Assembly: GCA_022828595.1 (NCBI GenBank) | Contig: JAKGHH010000007.1 | Location: 64,530,727-64,594,726 of the forward strand | From: Nelumbo lutea | Taxonomy: Eukaryota > Streptophyta > Magnoliopsida > Proteales > Nelumbonaceae | Direction: 5' to 3' | Length of the DNA stretch: 64,000 bases | Shown here: positions 59,525 to 64,000 of the stretch, piece by piece | Layout of the letters: the number at the start of each line of letters is the position of its first letter | How positions within the stretch are numbered: the stretch's first letter is position 1 | Translations under genes and position numbers: made by a program | Notes under the pieces: model-generated | Database searches by the model: none | The model's input: the letters and a program-made list of their open reading frames with translations, nothing else | What the model was told of the DNA's origin: nothing

Positions 59525-60252
59525 GGCCTAGCCAAATCCACTAGAGATCACAGTAAACCCCTAAGTTCATCACCATGGGCTCTTAACGGGCTCAACATTT
59601 ACACTAAATGGTCATTGGGTCAAGCCACCTTATGAAGTCCCAAGGACTGTGGGCAGATTAAAGATTAGCCCATCAGGTATTACCTTCAATGATCTTACAC
59701 TTAACCTCTTAGCCTTTAATGATCAAACATTGCCCGACAAGAGAGGACCTCTCCCTCGACTACAAGGTACAATACTGTACTCTCTACTCACATGGATCCC
59801 GGGAATTAAAACATTTTTGCAAACATTTTGTGAAACCATATCATATAAGTATATCTCTATATAAATATATTTTGCAAAACAAATTTCAAACACATTTGAA
59901 ATCCATTGCCGGCAGTTTAGGTTTCTATCAGAGAGTGCATTCCCCGATCATTCACTTTGTCCAACAAAGGGGCTGATCCTGTCACTATGATCACCCACTC
60001 AAGTGAATTCTCGGACTGTCCCAACATACCCAAGTTTTGACCTAGTAAAGGATCTCATTGATTGGCATATCAAAGACAGCCCAATCCGACACCTAGTGTA
60101 GTACCATAGTCTAGTCTAGGGGTCAGGTGTAACATTCCAGTTTTCTCCATCTATCTCCAAGGTCTAGGGAAATATTGAAATTTGGTCCGATTCAAGATTT
60201 CAAGAAAAACCACAGTGCATGTACCTCAGGTCTCACCCTGGCAGATGAGACA
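59525..60252 (-). mobile_element. Copia-8 5' LTR, middle part
   Basis: Resumes at ggcctagcc after the gypsy-D solo LTR and runs through the (TA)-rich block near 59860 to ctggcagatgagaca, where another copia LTR is inserted. Small ORFs in it occur in several LTR copies and are chance. Confidence 0.9.
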
Positions 60253-62167
60253 TGTTAGACAGTTTTGTATGCCCTTAGCTTCAATCAAAATGATGTACAT
60301 TATGAATTTATTGTAAATGAATAAAAGTGCATATTTGATTCATGTTCCCTTGGTATGTTTCTGTGTAATACCTTTAAACTAGACACTTAATGAGACTCGT
60401 GTTAGTTTAGAATGTTCACAGTTAGTGGGCCGGTCTGAGGAGACGAGTCCTGACAAGGCTGACACTATGGTACCACCAAGTCAGTTGGGATGGCTTGTCT
60501 CAGCTGCTGGGGTGAGACCCTAGGGACATACAGTATAGGATTAATTGAATCTTTGAACTGGACCAGATTTCTAGTATTGCCTTAGACCTTGGAGATTGAT
60601 GGGCAAAACTGGAAAGTTACACCCGACCCTAGACTCGATTATGATACTACACTGGGTGTCGGATTAGGCTATCTTTGATGTACCATTCAGTGAGATCCTT
60701 AGTGGGGGTCAAAACTTGGGTATGTTGGGACAGTCCGATAATTCATCTGAGTGGGTGATTATAGTGACAAGATCAGCCCCTTTGTCAGACAAAGGTAATG
60801 ATCGGGGATGCACTCTCACTGATGGAAACCAAGACTGTCGGCAGCCGATTTCAATCGTTGAGATTTTTTTTGCAAAATATATTTTATATAAGATATAAAA
60901 GTATATATGTATGGTTTCTAAATTGTTTGCAAGAAGGTTTTAATTCCCGGGATCCATATAAACAGAGAGTGCAACACTGTTCCTTGTAGCCGAGGGAGAG
61001 GTCATCTTTTGTCGGGCAGTGTGTGATCATTATGGGCTAAGAGGTTAAGTGTAAGACCAATGAGGATAATGCCTGATGGGCTAATCTTGCATCTGCCCAC
61101 AGTCCCTAGGTGTTACAAGGTGGCTTGGCCCAGGGACCACTTAGGGTAAGTATTGGGCCCATAGAGCCCATAAGATGGGTTTCAGGGGGTACACTGTCTT
61201 CAACAGTGCATTCGGCCAGGCCTTGTAACAAAGGTTGGGCTGAACCCATGTGGCTGATGTGTAGATCAATGCTTGGGTCCCACGCCATACAAGGAAGCCC
61301 AACTGGGCAGCAATTTGGATGGTTTTTTGAGTACATAACCTTAATGGGCCTTAAGCCCATTTCGAACTGGGCTGATTTGATCAGTCATTTAAAGGGGGCG
61401 AATTCTGAAGTGGGTAAGCTAAAAGGATTGGGCTTAGACCCTATCCACTCAGAGAGTCCAAGATCTATATAAGATTTAGATCTGGAAACCTCCTAATTAG
61501 ATTAGGAGACAACTGATCTGATTTGCAGATAAGATAAGGATTATCCCTTATCACTAAGGGACTTCTAACCCAAATATGATTTGGATTAGCAACTCCTAAT
61601 CTGATTAGGAGCTGATCCCTTTGAGATTATAAAAGGGGAAGGGGGCAGCAGCCTTTTACATCATCAACAGCATTCTTCTCTTAAAGAAAGAGAGATTGAG
61701 AGATTTCCTGTATACTGTGAATTCTCTCCTGCCGCCACCTTCCTGCCATTGCCATTCCTTCAGTTCGATCTCTAGTTCTTGGGAGCAATCAAGATTGGAT
61801 CTTGATTTCAATCTTTTGTGAAAAGATTGGTTGGAGCTGTACTCAAGTCGTCCAGTTGATCCTTACGAAGGATCAAGTTCTTTTGAAGAACGTTGCTGAT
61901 TCTGCTCCACCCTGCACAGCGCCATCTTCAGTGGGAGCAGATTTTGGATCCTTCCTTGGGCGGGAACACCTCCATTGGGAGATATTATTTCTCCGTATCA
62001 GGTATAATCCTTCCCCACTCCTTTTGGTTCAGATCTGGTTCAGTTTATGGTTTAAGAATGATCCATGAAAATATGATTTTCTAAATGGGGAATACGATTC
62101 CCAGTTGAAGGGAGAGATAAAATTTTTGAAATTCGCCCCTTATTCCGCAATCTTTGGGCGTCCATAG
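60253..62167 (+). mobile_element. Copia LTR nested in the Copia-8 LTR, 3' end shortened
   Basis: It starts TGTTAGACAG and reaches ggcgtccatag, about 20 bp short of the family end. The TATA box is at 61628-61634. The host LTR continues at 62168 (tcaagccacccc after tg). A clear target duplication cannot be read; agaca and tgtca are the best candidates. It is either a solo LTR or a truncated insertion. Confidence 0.88.
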
Positions 62168-62412
62168 TGTCAAGCCACCCCAACCAACTTGGCAGCACAT
62201 TAGCGTCAACCTTGGCAGGATAAATCTCCCCAAATTTATCCAATGGCTGTGAAGATTATAAACTAACACAAGTCTCATAAGTGTCCAATTTAAGGGTATT
62301 ACATAGAAACACACCATAGTAACATGAATCAATTGTGCACTTTATTCATTTACAATAAATGACAATAAGTACATTAATCTGATTGGTGCTAAGGGAATAC
62401 ATTGTCTAACAG
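62168..62412 (-). mobile_element. Copia-8 5' LTR, outer part
   Basis: Reversed first ~245 bp of the LTR, ending tgtctaaca (TGTTAGACA in minus) at 62412. Together the three parts give about 1.8 kb. The flank gtccg at 62413-62417 is the candidate target duplication; its partner is lost on the left. Confidence 0.9.
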
Positions 62413-63392
62413 TCCGACCAAGTAGTTGAGAGAGCAATGCTAATCTGAGCAGAGTAATACCAGGGGTGTTGGAAAGTCAAAAGTCAGATATCTTATCTTG
62501 TGTGGGAGTTACCTTTTTATAGACGAAGATCTGTGTCCTGGTCGGATGAGGCTTTCGAGGTTGTTGGGATGAGGTTGTCTGTCGAGGTCTTCGGGATAAG
62601 GCCTGATCCTAGCGGAGCTGTCCTCCTTAGTTGATCAGTTGATCTACCATTGCCGCTAATGCTCCTTGTCGTCCATGCCAAGTCGTCGACAACAACCACA
62701 TCTTAGACAAAAACGACCACAATGTGGGCATCGATCTTTGCTGAAAAGCTACTAATAATACTAAACTTTGTGAAGAATGTTGCAACAGCAAAGGTTTCTC
62801 CAACTTGTTTGTTCACCATTTTGCCTGTGCAAAGATATTAGCACTAAACTTTGTGAAGGAAAGTTGTAGTAGCAAGATTTCTCAACTTCGGTTGCCATTT
62901 TGGCTCTTCAAAGAATACATAGAAGAGAAATATAGAACAAGGCAATGATGAGAGTTAGGGACTTTCGATCTTGGGTTTAGAGTTGGATTTTCAAATGAGA
63001 AAGGAGATTTCTTGGAGAGTTTGTTGATATTTTGGGAAGGGGATTTGTTGGAGGATGCCCTAGATTTTTGAATGGGAGAGAAGATTTGTTGGAATGTGTG
63101 TAGGCTAGAATGGTTTTACCTTTATACCCTTAAACTATTAAAGAAACATAGATACAATGGGGTTATGCATGTAAATTTTTATAATATATTAACATATGTA
63201 ATTACAATCAGTTCGAATATATATCAGATCGAATCAAATCAAATTTGAATTCGATCCGATTAAATAACTAGTATGAAAATTAAATTGAAATTCGACTATT
63301 TATTTGATTCGAATATTCGAATTCGATTCGTTTAAGTCAAATCTCGAATTCGGAATCAAATTTCCGGATACTATTTACATGCTAGTTGTAAG
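62413..63392. other. Unassigned region, possible older LTR remnant
   Basis: No gene recognised. On the minus strand, ctataaaaagg at about 62522-62512 looks like a TATA box followed by a short leader-like stretch, which could be an old LTR piece, but no partner LTR is in the window. From 63180 to 63360 the sequence is rich in gaatc and ttcgaatt words. Confidence 0.4.
62760..62921. repeat. 83-bp tandem duplication
   Basis: Two diverged units begin actaaactttgtgaag at 62760 and 62843 and share tttctc-aactt, ccattttg and caaagaata-like ends. No coding potential. Confidence 0.8.
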
Positions 63393-63566
63393 GAGACTGA
63401 ATCTGCTCCTTACACAGGGTGGCGCCTCACACCGATCACACACGCACATCCTACCATTCATTGGGAACAATCTCCCGTACTTATAAGTTAATATTCACGG
63501 GAGATGTTCCCAATACACGATGGATATGTCTGTGAGGCGCCTATGTGTGAGGAGCAGATCCGTTCC
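63393..63566. mobile_element. Foldback MITE, Mutator-like, 9-bp target duplication
   Basis: Two arms of about 80 bp (63398-63478 and 63498-63566) are inverted copies: atctgctcct, ggcgcctcaca and ttgggaaca-tctcccgt appear in both, with an ~18-bp loop. The unit is flanked by agttgtaag at 63384-63392 and 63567-63575. A 9-bp duplication is typical of Mutator-like transposons, and 174 bp without a gene fits a MITE. A family assignment needs a repeat search. Confidence 0.8.
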
Positions 63567-63575
63567 AGTTGTAAG

Positions 63576-63930
63576 TATATTTTTTTGGGCTGTTTCCTTC
63601 GGCCTCTTTTGATAGCTTTTATGGGGAGCGCCTTAAAACATCTACCAGCTAAACAGGCACGAGCACGCGGCAGAGATAGGGAGTCGTGTAGAAGTGACCG
63701 CACTCACGATGACTCACGAGTCATTAACAATCGATAATGGGCCATGGCTTGTAGCGGCGAAGTCTAGAGCCTACGCCTCGTCCTCGGTTCCTCGCTTCTC
63801 TCAAGTCATATATATGTCAGTATTTGGATATTGGCTCCAAGTGTTTGTCAAAATACCTGAAACACATAACTATAGAACTTTACAGGAAATTCTTTAGGAT
63901 TTCTTGATCCTCGAGCGAAAAGAAAACGCC
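63576..63930. other. Unassigned, possibly single-copy flank
   Basis: No retrotransposon similarity to the rest of the window was seen. The composition is less AT-rich, with cctcgtcctcggttcctcgcttctctc at 63776-63802. It may be the promoter or 5' UTR of a gene lying to the right; this is inference. Confidence 0.3.
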
Positions 63931-64000
63931 ATGAAATCATTGAAATATGGAGCGGGGAAGAATAAGGGAGTGAGCAATCACATGCTTACTCTCCATCAAC
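63931..64000 (+). CDS. Possible first codons of a gene running off the window
   Basis: An ATG at 63931 is open to the window end: MKSLKYGAGKNKGVSNHMLT and three more codons. The frame is too short for recognition, and an open run of 23 codons can arise by chance. It is listed because the region lies outside the retrotransposons. Alternative reading: an untranslated or intergenic stretch. Confidence 0.15.
   Translation, partial: MKSLKYGAGKNKGVSNHMLTLHQ

Overview
The window is angiosperm nuclear DNA made almost entirely of dead LTR retrotransposons. The evidence is Ty1/copia and Ty3/gypsy coding remnants, plant-type primer binding sites (initiator-Met type TGGTATCAGAGCC; Asp type TGGCGCCGTTGC), TG...CA LTR ends, 5-bp target duplications, a spliced antisense ORF of the kind found in Tat-lineage gypsy elements, and a foldback element with a 9-bp duplication. 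The species cannot be named. No rRNA or tRNA gene, CRISPR array or complete host gene was seen. The only candidates for non-LTR, low-copy DNA are the last ~1.6 kb.

Layout. 1-102: copia scrap. 103-1431: truncated gypsy-B LTR. 1432-13855: minus-strand Tat-like gypsy element with both LTRs; its 3' LTR is split by a gypsy-B solo LTR (1746-3293, TSD GGGCG), and a plus-strand antisense ORF and a 104-bp tandem repeat lie between pol and that LTR. 13856-21417: Copia-1, the most complete copia copy (5'-truncated LTR, PBS, 1.75-kb leader, decayed gag-pol, PPT, 1,940-bp 3' LTR). 21418-28486: inverted and scrambled copia pieces plus a reversed gypsy-A LTR piece. 28487-34550: non-autonomous gypsy-A element (LTR, PBS, gag/PR only) inserted in a copia LTR that resumes at 34551. 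35838-40117: minus-strand Copia-5. 40118-41326: minus gypsy-A gag/PR. 41327-48255: gypsy-C (Athila-like LTR, PBS, gag, PR, integrase) whose RT/RNase H part is replaced by a copia RNase H + LTR (44814-47152). 48256-50894: Copia-7. 50895-62412: minus-strand Copia-8, holding three nested LTRs (54608-56471, 58083-59524, 60253-62167). 62413-64000: unassigned DNA with an 83-bp tandem duplication and a Mutator-like foldback MITE at 63393-63566.

How it fits together. Ten LTR copies of one copia family lie in both orientations, and every coding region carries stops and frameshifts, many of them TGG-to-TAG or CAG-to-TAG. The order of events can be partly read: host gypsy or copia element, then insertion of another LTR element with a duplicated target, then LTR-LTR recombination to solo LTRs, then illegitimate joins. 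Nothing here is likely to be an active autonomous element. The points most worth checking are the antisense ORF with its own TATA box, the single-LTR gypsy insertion with target duplication, the foldback element, the copia family's non-canonical zinc knuckle, and the chimeric copia/gypsy joins.
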